In this document: piece by piece, positions 16,230 to 25,222 of the stretch
How the letters are laid out: the number at the start of each line of letters is the position of its first letter
Numbering within the stretch: position 1 is the stretch's first letter
Source: Rhodoblastus sp. 17X3
GTDB lineage: Bacteria; Pseudomonadota; Alphaproteobacteria; Rhizobiales; Beijerinckiaceae
Assembly: GCF_030056575.1 (NCBI RefSeq)
Contig: NZ_JASHHX010000005.1
Coordinates: 1 to 64,000 of the forward strand
Length of the DNA: 64,000 bases
Direction: 5' to 3'
Position numbers and translations under genes: made by a program
The notes under the pieces: model-generated
Told to the model about the DNA's origin: nothing
What the model saw: the letters and a program-made list of their open reading frames with translations, nothing else
The model's database searches: none

Positions 16230-17581
16230 GCTTCCATCCTCGCGCGCAGAGCAGACGTCAAATAAGGTCCGGCCGTCCGGCGAAGGACGTTTTCAGGTTG
16301 CGCCGACCGCGCGCCGACGAGAGCGCCGCAAACCAGAAACCAGACGAAGGGATGCCGAAAAACGACATGGAAACTGCCGAAGGCGTTGATGGCGAGCAAG
16401 GCCGCCAGCATGCCGTCGGCGCCAACGCGCCAGGCGCGCCAGAGCCCCAGGCCGACGATCAGGAGATAGTCGCAGACCGCGAGGAGGCCGCCTTGCACGA
16501 AGAGTTCGAGCAGGGTGTTATGCGCTTCGAAATTGGGGGCCAGCCCCGCCGTGGGATGCTGCATGTTCATGGGCTCGTTGCCCGAGCGTCGGCCAGCCAG
16601 AACGATATTGGGAATTTCCAGATGCGGCCCCGGACCGAGGCCGAGCAGCCATGAATCGGCGCCGCGTTGCAGAGCCTGTTTCCAGAGCTCGATGCGGACG
16701 GAGGAATCCTCCAGTTCGTTCCGGCTGTCGCGCGCGAGGCCGCTGGCGTCGGGCAGAAGATTGCCTCCCTCACTGATCACCGGCAGCGTGACCAACGCGA
16801 TATAGACAACCAGCGCGCCGGCCGCTGCGCTGAAGGAAAGCGCCGGAATTTGCTGGTGCTCGAGCCGCAGCAGCCAGCGCGACGCCTTGGCCATCAGGAA
16901 AAAACCGAGGCCCCCGACGGCGACAATGACATAGGCGTTGCTCTTGGCCTGCCAGCCCCCGACGATGGCCAGGGCGCAGCAGAAGATCGCGAGCGAGCGG
17001 CGCGAGCCGGATTCGACATCGGCGAGATGCAGCGAGAGAAAGGCGATCAGCAGGCAGAGCAGCGCAAACTGGTTGGGGTTCGAGGTCCAGCCGCGCATCC
17101 GGTCCCAGTACCATGGGTCGATTTCCGTCAGGACAAACAGGCCGGCGGCGTTGGCGAGCTGAAAGGCCAGCAGGACGCTGCCCGAAATCGTGATCGCCCA
17201 TTGCACCCGCCTCATGCGCTGCGCGGCGGCGGGGCCAAGCGTCAGCAAAAGGCAGATCACAGCCACCAGGCCGTCCGCGACGACGTCATGCAACCCGAGC
17301 GAGCCGTCGAAATGAACGCCCGACGCAATGGTGCGCATCATCCCGAGGCAGAGAGCGAAGGCGAAGATCGCCCAGAAAGCCGAAATCTCCAGGCTGGCCC
17401 GGGTCACTGCCCATTCCGACCGGATGAATTTGCGCGCCAGCGTTCCGGCGATCCAGGAGGCCAGCAGGATTTCGCCCGGCCCGGCAAAGGACGTCTCCGA
17501 CCGGAACTGCGTCGTCATCGCCAGCTGCATGCCGAGCGCGAGCGTCCAGTCCAAAATCCGATCGAAGCGTGAGACGGGCAT
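16226..17581 (-). CDS. O-antigen polymerase/ligase-like membrane protein (Wzy_C)
   Basis: 451 residues with ten or more hydrophobic segments. The Wzy_C signature is present near the C-terminus: LGLGPGPHLEIPN, then FEAHNTLLELFVQGGLLA with the conserved His-Asn and Gly-Gly. In a locus that also holds a flippase, an initiating transferase and a chain-length protein, a Wzy polymerase that joins undecaprenyl-linked repeats in the periplasm fits better than an O-antigen ligase. The ATG at 17581 is the first in frame. Confidence 0.83.
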   Translation of the reverse strand: MPVSRFDRILDWTLALGMQLAMTTQFRSETSFAGPGEILLASWIAGTLARKFIRSEWAVTRASLEISAFWAIFAFALCLGMMRTIASGVHFDGSLGLHDVVADGLVAVICLLLTLGPAAAQRMRRVQWAITISGSVLLAFQLANAAGLFVLTEIDPWYWDRMRGWTSNPNQFALLCLLIAFLSLHLADVESGSRRSLAIFCCALAIVGGWQAKSNAYVIVAVGGLGFFLMAKASRWLLRLEHQQIPALSFSAAAGALVVYIALVTLPVISEGGNLLPDASGLARDSRNELEDSSVRIELWKQALQRGADSWLLGLGPGPHLEIPNIVLAGRRSGNEPMNMQHPTAGLAPNFEAHNTLLELFVQGGLLAVCDYLLIVGLGLWRAWRVGADGMLAALLAINAFGSFHVVFRHPFVWFLVCGALVGARSAQPENVLRRTAGPYLTSALRARMEA

Positions 17582-17620
17582 GAGGTTGAACTTTCCCTGT
17601 CGTCGGCGCGGCCGCAGCTT

Positions 17621-18832
17621 CTATTCAGCGGCCTGACCCAACGTCGGCCCCGACGCTCCGGGCGGCTCCGCGAGCGCGCGCCGCAGACGCGCCCTCGTCA
17701 TCAGGCGCTCGTAAAGCGCGGCGTGGCGGTCGACGACATTGTCCAGGCTGAAGGTTCGCCGGATGAGCGCCGGTCCGCGCGCGCCCATTGCGGACGCTGC
17801 TTCACGGTCGTCGAGCATCGCGATCACGCGGTCGGCCAGGGCGCGCGGATCGCGCAATGGCGTCAGCAGGCCGCTCCATTTGTCTTCGATCACTTCCCGG
17901 CATCCGGGAATGTCGGACGCGACGATCGGCAGGCCGGCCAGCGCCGCCTCCATCACGGCGCGCGGCACGCCTTCGGCATATTCCGTCGGGAAGGCGAAGA
18001 TATCGGCCATGGCCAGAAGCGACGGCACGTCGCTGCGCGAGCCCGGCGCGACGACATAGCCGGCGTGGCGTTCGAATTCCTCGGCGCGCATGGCGAAGGG
18101 ACCTTCGCCCTCGCGCGGGCCGACGATCAGGAATTTGACGTCCGGGTGAGTGGCGTGAACCAGCTCCGCCGCCTGAAGCAGCGCGGGAATTCCCTTCTGG
18201 CGAGTCACACGGGTCGCCGTGATGACGACCGGGGAGTCGCCCAGCCCCAGCTCCTTGCGCAAGGCCTCGCGCGAGGGGCCCTCGGCGCGGGCGCGCTCGA
18301 ACCCTTCGACGTCGATTCCCGCACCGGGGATGATTTCCGGCTCGCTGTCGCCCAGCAGGTGATTGTCGGCGAAGAATTTGAAATCGCCATTATGCTCGAA
18401 CACCGTCGCGCTGGCCGCCTTCGCCGCCCGCCGCTGCAGAGGGTGATAGAGGCAGCGCAGCGCCAGGGCGCTCGCCGAGCGCGACGAATAGATCCAGCCG
18501 CGTCCATTGATGGTCCGCACGAGGATCGTACGCAGGTCGCGGGGCGCCGCCAGCGCGACCATCACGCTGAGCTTGCTGTCGAAACAATGCGCGACATCGG
18601 CGTCCACGCTGGTCAGGAGCTGCGACAATTCCCGCATGCTGCCGATATCGCGGAGCGGCGAGACGAAGCGCCCGAAATGGATTGGCCTGAACGGCACGCC
18701 CGCTTCGGCGAAGGGCCTGGGATCGCCGCTGGCCGCCGCCGTCACGCGATAGCCTTTCGCCTTCAGAGCGAGCATGAAGGGAAGCCGCATGAAATGATCT
18801 TCGCCGCCGATGAAAAGCAGATGTGCGGACAC
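17621..18832 (-). CDS. glycosyltransferase family 4
   Basis: About 403 residues, GT-B fold. The N-terminal half begins HLLFIGGEDHFMRLP. The C-terminal half has VVITATRVTRQKGIPALL (donor-site loop) and EGVPRAVMEAALAGLPIVAS with the E-x7-E motif. I use the GTG at 18832 because it places the Rossmann strand at the N-terminus and has GGAAGGGAAG upstream; the frame is open to 18937. It is the only glycosyltransferase inside the main polysaccharide operon, so the other sugars must be added by enzymes encoded elsewhere, perhaps at 43-57 kb. Confidence 0.88.
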   Translation of the reverse strand: MSAHLLFIGGEDHFMRLPFMLALKAKGYRVTAAASGDPRPFAEAGVPFRPIHFGRFVSPLRDIGSMRELSQLLTSVDADVAHCFDSKLSVMVALAAPRDLRTILVRTINGRGWIYSSRSASALALRCLYHPLQRRAAKAASATVFEHNGDFKFFADNHLLGDSEPEIIPGAGIDVEGFERARAEGPSREALRKELGLGDSPVVITATRVTRQKGIPALLQAAELVHATHPDVKFLIVGPREGEGPFAMRAEEFERHAGYVVAPGSRSDVPSLLAMADIFAFPTEYAEGVPRAVMEAALAGLPIVASDIPGCREVIEDKWSGLLTPLRDPRALADRVIAMLDDREAASAMGARGPALIRRTFSLDNVVDRHAALYERLMTRARLRRALAEPPGASGPTLGQAAE

Positions 18833-18990
18833 GGGGCTTCCCTTCCATTTTCCTTGGCGCAATGCGCCCTTCCTCGAAAAAATGCTCGGCCCGAAGCGGC
18901 GCGGGGTCAATCTTCCCCTTGGCTTGCGCGGCGCCAAATGGACGGAGACGAAACAGCCCAGCTATCGCCAAAGGAGGATGCCGCTACGCC

Positions 18991-20346
18991 TTAAGAAGTA
19001 GCCGCCGGGGCCGCGCCTTCGAGGGCTTCGGCCTCGCGCTTCGCCAGCCGCGACTTGAATCCCGCCCAGACCAAAGCCAGTCCGGCCAGCGTGCCGCTCG
19101 CGCCCGCCGCCGACATCAGCCAGATCGTCGCGAGCGCGCCCATGTCCATTCGGGCGCCGAAGAAAATCGCGCCGAAGACCAGCGCGCAGGTGCTCAGTTC
19201 GGCCGTGAAGCGCATGATCTGGAAGCGATAGATCGAAGTGATCTCGACGAAGGGCGCGGCAAGCGCCTGCGCAGCGGCGAAGATGGAAAAGGCGAAGCAG
19301 ATCTGCCCGGTCGCCGCCCATTTGGCGCCGAGCAGCGGGCCGGCGAAGGATGGAGCCAGCGCGCCGAACGCGAGGATAGGCAGGCAGACGAAAATCACGC
19401 TGACCAGGAGGATCTTGCCCGCGAGCGCCTTGACGGCCCGCGTCCCCGCGCCGCCGCAGACCTCGGAGGTGAATATATGGCCGAGCGACAGCGAGATGAC
19501 CGCGACGGGCGCCAGCACCAGCCGGTAGGCCATGCCGACCAGTCCGGCGATCTCCGCGCCAAACAGAGAACCGAGCAGGATCGGCGGCGCGTTGGCGACC
19601 ATTTGCGAGGCCACATGGGCCGGCATGACGTAAAGCGGAAAGCGCCGGTTCTCGCCGGCGTTGCGCGTGAGTTGCGACAGCGGCGGGCAGAAGACTTCCC
19701 TGACCTCGGAAGCGCGCAAGGTGCGCAGGAGGATGAAGCTGGAATAGAGAACATGACTGATCAGATGGGCGGCAATGAGCGAAACGGCGGAACCGCCGGC
19801 AAGGCCCGCCGCGAGTTGCAGCGCCGTCATCGTCGCGGGCTGCACGAAACGCGCGAGCGCCAAAGTCTTCATGGCGTTGCACCGCACCGCCCAGGCGGAC
19901 GTCGCGGCCCAAAGCCCCGCCAGCAGCACGCCGAGCGGCGTCAGCAGGCCAAGCGTGGCCGAAGCCGGCGCCAGGGCGCCCGGCAATCGCGCGCCGAACA
20001 GGCTCAGGGCGGCGGCGGCGCAGAGCGACAGGACAAGGATCGTGGCCATCGCAAGGGCCAGGATCGGCCGCGCATGTTCCCGGGACGCAGCGCCGTAAAG
20101 CGCCGAGTCGAACTTCAGCCCGGCGATGGGGCCGCAAATATTGGCGATGGAGAGATAGATCGTGAACAGGCCGAAATCTGCGGGCGTGAATTGGCGCGAC
20201 AGCAGCGGCAGCGCCAGGACGAAGGTCAGCTGGCCCATAGCGGTCATGCCCGACAGGCCTGCCGCCTTGCGCGCCAGCGGACCGAAGCGCGCGAAAAGGT
20301 CTCGACGGGCGATCAGCCGCATCGGATGAAATTCGCTTGCTCTCAT
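18991..20346 (-). CDS. polysaccharide repeat-unit flippase (Wzx/MATE-like)
   Basis: 451 residues, about 12-14 hydrophobic segments, starting with a basic stretch and GLSGMTAMGQLTFVLALP then LLSRQFTPADFGLFTIYLS, the signature of the oligosaccharide flippase family. It would flip undecaprenyl-diphosphate-linked repeat units across the inner membrane. It overlaps the sugar-phosphate transferase gene by four bases (ATGA at 20343-20346). Confidence 0.9.
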   Translation of the reverse strand: MRASEFHPMRLIARRDLFARFGPLARKAAGLSGMTAMGQLTFVLALPLLSRQFTPADFGLFTIYLSIANICGPIAGLKFDSALYGAASREHARPILALAMATILVLSLCAAAALSLFGARLPGALAPASATLGLLTPLGVLLAGLWAATSAWAVRCNAMKTLALARFVQPATMTALQLAAGLAGGSAVSLIAAHLISHVLYSSFILLRTLRASEVREVFCPPLSQLTRNAGENRRFPLYVMPAHVASQMVANAPPILLGSLFGAEIAGLVGMAYRLVLAPVAVISLSLGHIFTSEVCGGAGTRAVKALAGKILLVSVIFVCLPILAFGALAPSFAGPLLGAKWAATGQICFAFSIFAAAQALAAPFVEITSIYRFQIMRFTAELSTCALVFGAIFFGARMDMGALATIWLMSAAGASGTLAGLALVWAGFKSRLAKREAEALEGAAPAATS

Positions 20347-21092
20347 TTGATGAGAAGCCCCAATCGATCGCCCGATTGCGCGGGCGCCTTCGCATCGGCC
20401 GGCGCCGGCGGCGGCGCGTGGCGCGCCGTCAGGGCGCCCAGCGTCATGAAGATGATCTTCAGGTCGGCGCGCAGCCCGATCTCGTCCAGATAGTCGCGGC
20501 AGAGTTTGAATTTCATCGGCATCAGCGTTTCGCGGTAGAAGCGCGCGGGATCGCTCGCGCCATCCAGAAGCGCGCCCTCGTCGCGCAGGACGATCGAGGC
20601 GTAATCGGTGACGCCGGGGCGGACCGAAAGCAGGATCTCGCGCTGCTCCGGCGTGTAATGCGTCATGAGGTCCGGCGTTTCCGGCCTCGGCCCGACCAGC
20701 GACATGTCGCCGACCAGCACGTTGAGCAATTGCGGAAGCTCATCGAATTTGGCGGCGCGCAGCCAGGAGCCGACCCGTGTGATGCGGGCGTCGCCATTGG
20801 CGGTGAAATTGGGGCCTGCGCCTTCTGCGTCCGCGCGCATGGTGCGGAATTTCATGATGCGGAATGGAACGCCATGGCGTCCAACGCGGGTCTGCCGGAA
20901 GAACACCGGGCCGGAACTGTCGCATTTGATCGCCGCCGCGATCGCCGCGAACAGCGGGAGGCACAGGGCGAGACCACACGAGGCGGCGCAGATGTCGAAC
21001 AGGCGCTTCAGCGCCATGGCGCGCCGGGGCGGCGGCGCAAGCGCCGGCGAGGGTGGGCGTTCGCCCACTTCCGAATCGAGAGCTGCGTCCAT
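20343..21092 (-). CDS. initiating sugar-phosphate transferase (PglC-like monotopic)
   Basis: 249 residues, the short form without the N-terminal multi-pass membrane part of WcaJ/WbaP. The re-entrant helix is in KRLFDICAASCGLALCLPLF, followed by GPVFFRQTRVGRHG, FRIMKFRTM, the catalytic Asp-Glu in AKFDELPQLLNV and GDMSLVGPRPE. It transfers a sugar-1-phosphate to undecaprenyl phosphate, the first step of repeat-unit assembly. With the dehydratase and aminotransferase next door, the sugar is probably an amino-dideoxy-hexosamine, as in the PglC pathway. Confidence 0.92.
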   Translation of the reverse strand: MDAALDSEVGERPPSPALAPPPRRAMALKRLFDICAASCGLALCLPLFAAIAAAIKCDSSGPVFFRQTRVGRHGVPFRIMKFRTMRADAEGAGPNFTANGDARITRVGSWLRAAKFDELPQLLNVLVGDMSLVGPRPETPDLMTHYTPEQREILLSVRPGVTDYASIVLRDEGALLDGASDPARFYRETLMPMKFKLCRDYLDEIGLRADLKIIFMTLGALTARHAPPPAPADAKAPAQSGDRLGLLIK

Positions 21093-21098
21093 GGCGTG

Positions 21099-22241
21099 TC
21101 ACCCAAGTTCGTCGTGCAAGAGCGAAATGACCTGATCGGCTTCGTCCCGGGTCATTGCGGGAAACAGCGGCAAGGTCATGGCGCCCTCAAAATAGCGATC
21201 GGCGTTGGGAAATTCACCGGCTGCGCCCGGCCGCGCGCGCCAGAAACTCATCTGGTGCAGCGGGCGGTAATGAACGGAGACGCCGATGCCGGCGTCGCCG
21301 AAACGGCCGATCAGTTCGTCTCGGCTGCGGCGCGCGTCGGCGTGGACGCGGATCGGAAACAGATGCCAGGAATGCAATCCGTTGCCCGGAGCGAGTGGCG
21401 GCAGGTCAATCGGCAAGCCCGCCAGCGACTGCAGATAATATTCGGCGACGGCCTGCCGGCCCTGCTGAAATTCATGGGCGCGGCGAAGCTGCTCGACGCC
21501 GATGGCGGCGGCCAGATCGGTGAGGTTATATTTAAAGCCGGGCGCGACGATGTCATAGGACCAGCTGGCGCCGACGCGGCTGAAACGGTCGAATGCGTCA
21601 CGGTCCAGCCCATGGGTGCGCATGATGCGCGCCCGCCGCGCAATCTCGGGATTGCGGGTCACCAGCATGCCGCCTTCGCCGGTGGTGATCGTCTTGTTGG
21701 CGTAGAAGCTGAACACGCAGGCGTCGGTGTCCCAGGCGCCGATCAGCCGCCCATGCCGGTGCGCGGGCAGGGCGTGCGCGGCGTCCTCGATGACTTTCAG
21801 TCCATGTTCGCGCGCGAAAGCGCCGATGGCGTCGAGATCGCAGGGCCAGCCGCCGAAATGAACCGGCACGATCGCCTTGCAGCGCGGCGTCAGCCTGCGC
21901 GCCGCATCGGCGAGATCGATGGTCAGGGTGACCGGATCGACGTCGACCAGCACCGGCTCCGCGCCGAGATGCTGGAACACCGCCGCGGAAGCGGTGAAGG
22001 TGAGCGTCGGGACGAGGACTTCGTCGCCCGGCCCGATTCCGCAGGCCTCCGCCGCCAGATGCAGGCCCGCGGTCGCCGAATTGACTGCGATGGCCTCGAC
22101 GCCGCCGCCGAGGAATTCCGCGAAGTTCCGCTCGAACTCCTGGCATTTCCGGCCCGTGGTCAGCCAGCCGGAACGCAGGACTTCGATGGCGGCCTGGACC
22201 TCGTTTTCACCGATCGACGGACGGAAGAAAGGTACGGACAT
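21099..22241 (-). CDS. DegT/DnrJ/EryC1/StrS sugar aminotransferase
   Basis: 380 residues, full length. PLP-binding features include the Schiff-base Lys in FYANKTITTGEGGML, IEDAAHALPA and VNSATAGLHLAAEA. It would transfer an amino group to a keto-sugar nucleotide, most likely the 4-keto product of the dehydratase encoded divergently at 22588. It is the first gene of the minus-strand operon; the transferase gene starts 6 bases after its stop. Confidence 0.92.
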   Translation of the reverse strand: MSVPFFRPSIGENEVQAAIEVLRSGWLTTGRKCQEFERNFAEFLGGGVEAIAVNSATAGLHLAAEACGIGPGDEVLVPTLTFTASAAVFQHLGAEPVLVDVDPVTLTIDLADAARRLTPRCKAIVPVHFGGWPCDLDAIGAFAREHGLKVIEDAAHALPAHRHGRLIGAWDTDACVFSFYANKTITTGEGGMLVTRNPEIARRARIMRTHGLDRDAFDRFSRVGASWSYDIVAPGFKYNLTDLAAAIGVEQLRRAHEFQQGRQAVAEYYLQSLAGLPIDLPPLAPGNGLHSWHLFPIRVHADARRSRDELIGRFGDAGIGVSVHYRPLHQMSFWRARPGAAGEFPNADRYFEGAMTLPLFPAMTRDEADQVISLLHDELG

Positions 22242-22587
22242 GCGGGCGCCTCGAAATTGCTTTACCTGATGCAGATTGCGAGTTTCCCGGCGCGGGCGTT
22301 AGTTCGCTTTCAGGCGGCGGCGACCGCCTTTTGTTGCGCAACTACGCCTTTGGGGCGCCCGGGCATCCGCAAAGTGGGCGGAACGACAACCCTTTGCGAC
22401 TATATTTTTTCAAGCGCTGCGGCTCCTATCATTGATTTCGCTGTTCGAGCTCGAACGCATGCTTTTTTCGCCGGGCTTCGCCCGTCCGACCTGAGGATGC
22501 GTCTTCACCCCGAACAGATCAAGGGCCCCAAGGCCAGATCGTTAGCCAGATCCTGGGGCGGCCCAGATTGCATCCGGAGATTACGCA
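22242..22587. promoter_or_regulatory. divergent regulatory region of the polysaccharide locus
   Basis: 346 bp between degT and the dehydratase gene. It holds a perfect 14-bp palindrome, GTTCGAGCTCGAAC (22443-22456), roughly midway between the two starts, and a short AT-rich block ending TATATTTTTTC at about 22401-22411. No promoter could be fixed with confidence. A shared operator controlling both directions is the simplest reading. Confidence 0.45.
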
Positions 22588-23865
22588 ATGTCTTCACGTC
22601 GTCTTTCCGATCTTCGTCTGGCGGATGGGTCCCGCGTGATCAGAACGCCCGGCCAGAACGCGGTGACGCCGTTCTCCGGCGAAAAAGATGTTTCGAATTA
22701 CAGGTCCAGCATTTCCGGAAGGCGGGTGCTGGTGACAGGGGCCGGCGGCTCGATCGGCTCGGAGCTTGTCGCGCAGATCGCCATGCTCGGTCCCGCCCAT
22801 CTTGTTCTCGTCGAAGCCTGCGAATATAATCTTTATCAGATCGGGCAGACGATCGAACGGCTCAAGCCCACATTTGGCTGGACCGCCAACATTTGCGACA
22901 TCCGCGACGAAGACGCCGTGCGCAGCCTGTTCGTGCGGGAGAAGCCCGAGATCGTCTTCCACGCCGCCGCGCTGAAGCACGTGCCGCTGCTGGAAGACCA
23001 GAACGTCATCGAGGCGGCGCGCACCAATGTGCTTGGGACCAAGATCGTTCTCGATCTCTGCTGCGCCTTCGGCGCCGATTTCGTCATGATCTCGACCGAC
23101 AAGGCGGTCAATCCCTCATCCTGCATGGGCCTGACCAAGCGGGTCGCGGAAGTCTATGTCCATGACCGCGCAAAACGCTTCACCGGCATCCGCGCCAGCC
23201 TCGTGCGCTTCGGCAATGTGCTCGGCTCGTCGGGTTCCGTGGCGCCCTTGTTCCAGAAGCAGATCGAGGCGGGCGGCCCGGTCACGGTCACCCATCCGAA
23301 GATGACCCGCTACCTGATGACCATCGATCAGGCCGTCCGGCTCACGCTGGCGGCGTCAAGTCTGCCGCAGCAGGGCTTTTCGCTCTATGTGCTCGATATG
23401 GGACGCCCCGTCCGCATCGTCGACATGGCGATCGAAATGATCAAGCGAGCAGGCCTGCGCCCGTTCCTGGACATCGACATCCAGTTCGTCGGCGTTCGTC
23501 CGGGGGAAAAGCTGCACGAGGAATTGAGCTATGGCTGGGAGGAGCTGCTTCCTACGGCGATCAAGGGCGTCCGCTCCGCCAAGCCCCGTTTCGATCCCGA
23601 GCCGAAACTACATCTGATCGACACCCTGCTCGCGGCGGCGAACGCGCGGGACGCCAAAAGCGTCAAGCAGGCCCTGGTCGAAATCGTGCCGGAATATGTC
23701 GGCGCCAAACGGCGGGTCGAACGGCAAAGGAAGACCAAGATGTGGGCGGCCGCCGAGCAGCCCTTCGCGGTCGCTCCCGCGCCAGCGCAACTCGAGACTC
23801 CAGCTGCTACGCTGCCTGAGCCGCCGCTCCGGAAAATCCGCCTCGCTGGCGTCGACCGCCGCTAG
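22588..23865 (+). CDS. nucleotide-sugar 4,6-dehydratase, soluble CapD/PglF-like
   Basis: 425 residues. NAD(P)-binding motif VLVTGAGGSIGSE, then FHAAALKHVPLLE and STDKAVNPSSCMGLTKR, where Met replaces the usual Tyr of the SDR active site as in CapD/FlaA1/PglF. The C-terminal GVRPGEKLHEEL is diagnostic. It lacks the N-terminal membrane helices of PglF and has about 45 extra N-terminal residues. The likely reaction is UDP-GlcNAc to a UDP-4-keto-6-deoxy sugar, feeding the aminotransferase at 21099. ATG at 22588 with GGAG upstream. Confidence 0.92.
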   Translation: MSSRRLSDLRLADGSRVIRTPGQNAVTPFSGEKDVSNYRSSISGRRVLVTGAGGSIGSELVAQIAMLGPAHLVLVEACEYNLYQIGQTIERLKPTFGWTANICDIRDEDAVRSLFVREKPEIVFHAAALKHVPLLEDQNVIEAARTNVLGTKIVLDLCCAFGADFVMISTDKAVNPSSCMGLTKRVAEVYVHDRAKRFTGIRASLVRFGNVLGSSGSVAPLFQKQIEAGGPVTVTHPKMTRYLMTIDQAVRLTLAASSLPQQGFSLYVLDMGRPVRIVDMAIEMIKRAGLRPFLDIDIQFVGVRPGEKLHEELSYGWEELLPTAIKGVRSAKPRFDPEPKLHLIDTLLAAANARDAKSVKQALVEIVPEYVGAKRRVERQRKTKMWAAAEQPFAVAPAPAQLETPAATLPEPPLRKIRLAGVDRR

Positions 23866-23876
23866 AGGAGGCCGTC

Positions 23877-25169
23877 ATGTCCCGGATCACGTCCCGGCCC
23901 TCCGTCCGGAACCTCGCGCGCAAGACCTTCATGCGCGCGATCTGCCTGCCCGCCGGCCTCGCCTGCTGCGTTCTCGCAACTGGCCTCGCGCAAGCGGGAT
24001 CGGGTCCGTCGCCACAATATCGCGTGCACGCCGGCGACGTCATCGAGGTTTCAGTCGCCGGTCTGCCGGAGTTGCGCATGCGCGGCGCCGTCCAGACCGA
24101 CGGCGCCATCTCGCTGCCGCTGCTCGGCGCGCTCAATGTCGCCGGCATGACTCCGGCGGACATGCGCAAGAACATCCAGCGCGCGCTGGCGCAGAAGATC
24201 TATCGCCAGCACGCTCTGGACGGCCGCGAAGTGCTCATCGTCATCCAGGCGGATGAAGTCGGCGCGGCGATCGTGGAATATCGGCCGATCTATGTGAATG
24301 GCGATGTGGCCAAGCCCGGAGAACTGACCTACCGTCCGGAAATGACGGCGCGCCAGGCGATCGCGCTCGCGGGCGGCGTCGACATCGCGGCCCTGCGTTC
24401 GCAAAATCCCGCCATGGAGGCGGCGGCGGTCAGGGGCGAAGTCGATTCGCTCTCCATCGAACTCGCCAAGGCGGAAGCCCGCCTCGCGCGCGTCTCCGCC
24501 GAGCTGGAAGGCAAGGAAGCGCTCGCCGCCCCGAAAATCCAGGGCCCCGCCCTGCCCTTGGCCGAACTCACGCGAATCCGGCAGGGAGAGGACAATATCT
24601 TGCAGGCGCGTCTGGCCGATTACCACCGCGAACGCGACTTCCTCCGCAGCTCGATCACCCAGCTCGGCGAACGCACGACGATTCTGGAACGGCAGCAGCG
24701 CGAAGAAGAGGAAGGCGCCCGCGCCGACACTGAAGACCTCAGGCGAATGATCGACTTGCTCGCAAAAGGCAATGTCGCTAGCCCCCGCGTCCTGGAAGCG
24801 CGTCGGGCGCTGCTGCTATCGCAGACCCGCGCGCTGCAGGTTACTGACGGACTGCTGCTGATCAAGAAACAATCGACCGATCTGGCGCGGCAGCTCCAGC
24901 ATTTCGAGGACGACCGCAAAACCGAATTGCTGAAGGAGCAGCAGGAGGCCGCCGCCACGGTGAGCATCTTGAAGATCAAGCGGGACGCCGCCCTCGACAA
25001 GCTGAACCTGCTGTCGCTCGCGCGCTCGAGGCTCTCGGTGGACGACCCGTCGCAAATTGAAATTCAATTGGTGCGAAGGGAAAACGACGCCTCGACCCGT
25101 CTCACTGTGGATGGCGATTATCCGCTGGATCCGGGCGACGTCGTCGAAATCGCGGTCAAGGCGCATTGA
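23877..25169 (+). CDS. polysaccharide export protein (Poly_export/SLBB, ExoF-like)
   Basis: 430 residues with a signal peptide (RAICLPAGLACCVLATGLAQ). Poly_export domain: YRVHAGDVIEVSVAGLPEL then DGAISLPLLGALNVAG. An SLBB domain follows: YVNGDVAKPGELTYRPEMT and QAIALAGG. Residues about 185-385 form a long Gln/Glu/Arg-rich coiled coil, and the end returns to PLDPGDVVEIAVKAH. This matches the rhizobial ExoF layout more than E. coli Wza and lacks an obvious lipobox. It should form the periplasmic or outer-membrane conduit for the polymer. Starts 11 bases after the dehydratase stop with AGAGGAGG. Confidence 0.88.
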   Translation: MSRITSRPSVRNLARKTFMRAICLPAGLACCVLATGLAQAGSGPSPQYRVHAGDVIEVSVAGLPELRMRGAVQTDGAISLPLLGALNVAGMTPADMRKNIQRALAQKIYRQHALDGREVLIVIQADEVGAAIVEYRPIYVNGDVAKPGELTYRPEMTARQAIALAGGVDIAALRSQNPAMEAAAVRGEVDSLSIELAKAEARLARVSAELEGKEALAAPKIQGPALPLAELTRIRQGEDNILQARLADYHRERDFLRSSITQLGERTTILERQQREEEEGARADTEDLRRMIDLLAKGNVASPRVLEARRALLLSQTRALQVTDGLLLIKKQSTDLARQLQHFEDDRKTELLKEQQEAAATVSILKIKRDAALDKLNLLSLARSRLSVDDPSQIEIQLVRRENDASTRLTVDGDYPLDPGDVVEIAVKAH

Positions 25170-25222
25170 AGTTTGAAATACCCGCCGGAAGCAGCCTGAG
25201 CCGCTTCCGGGCGGAGGACAGT

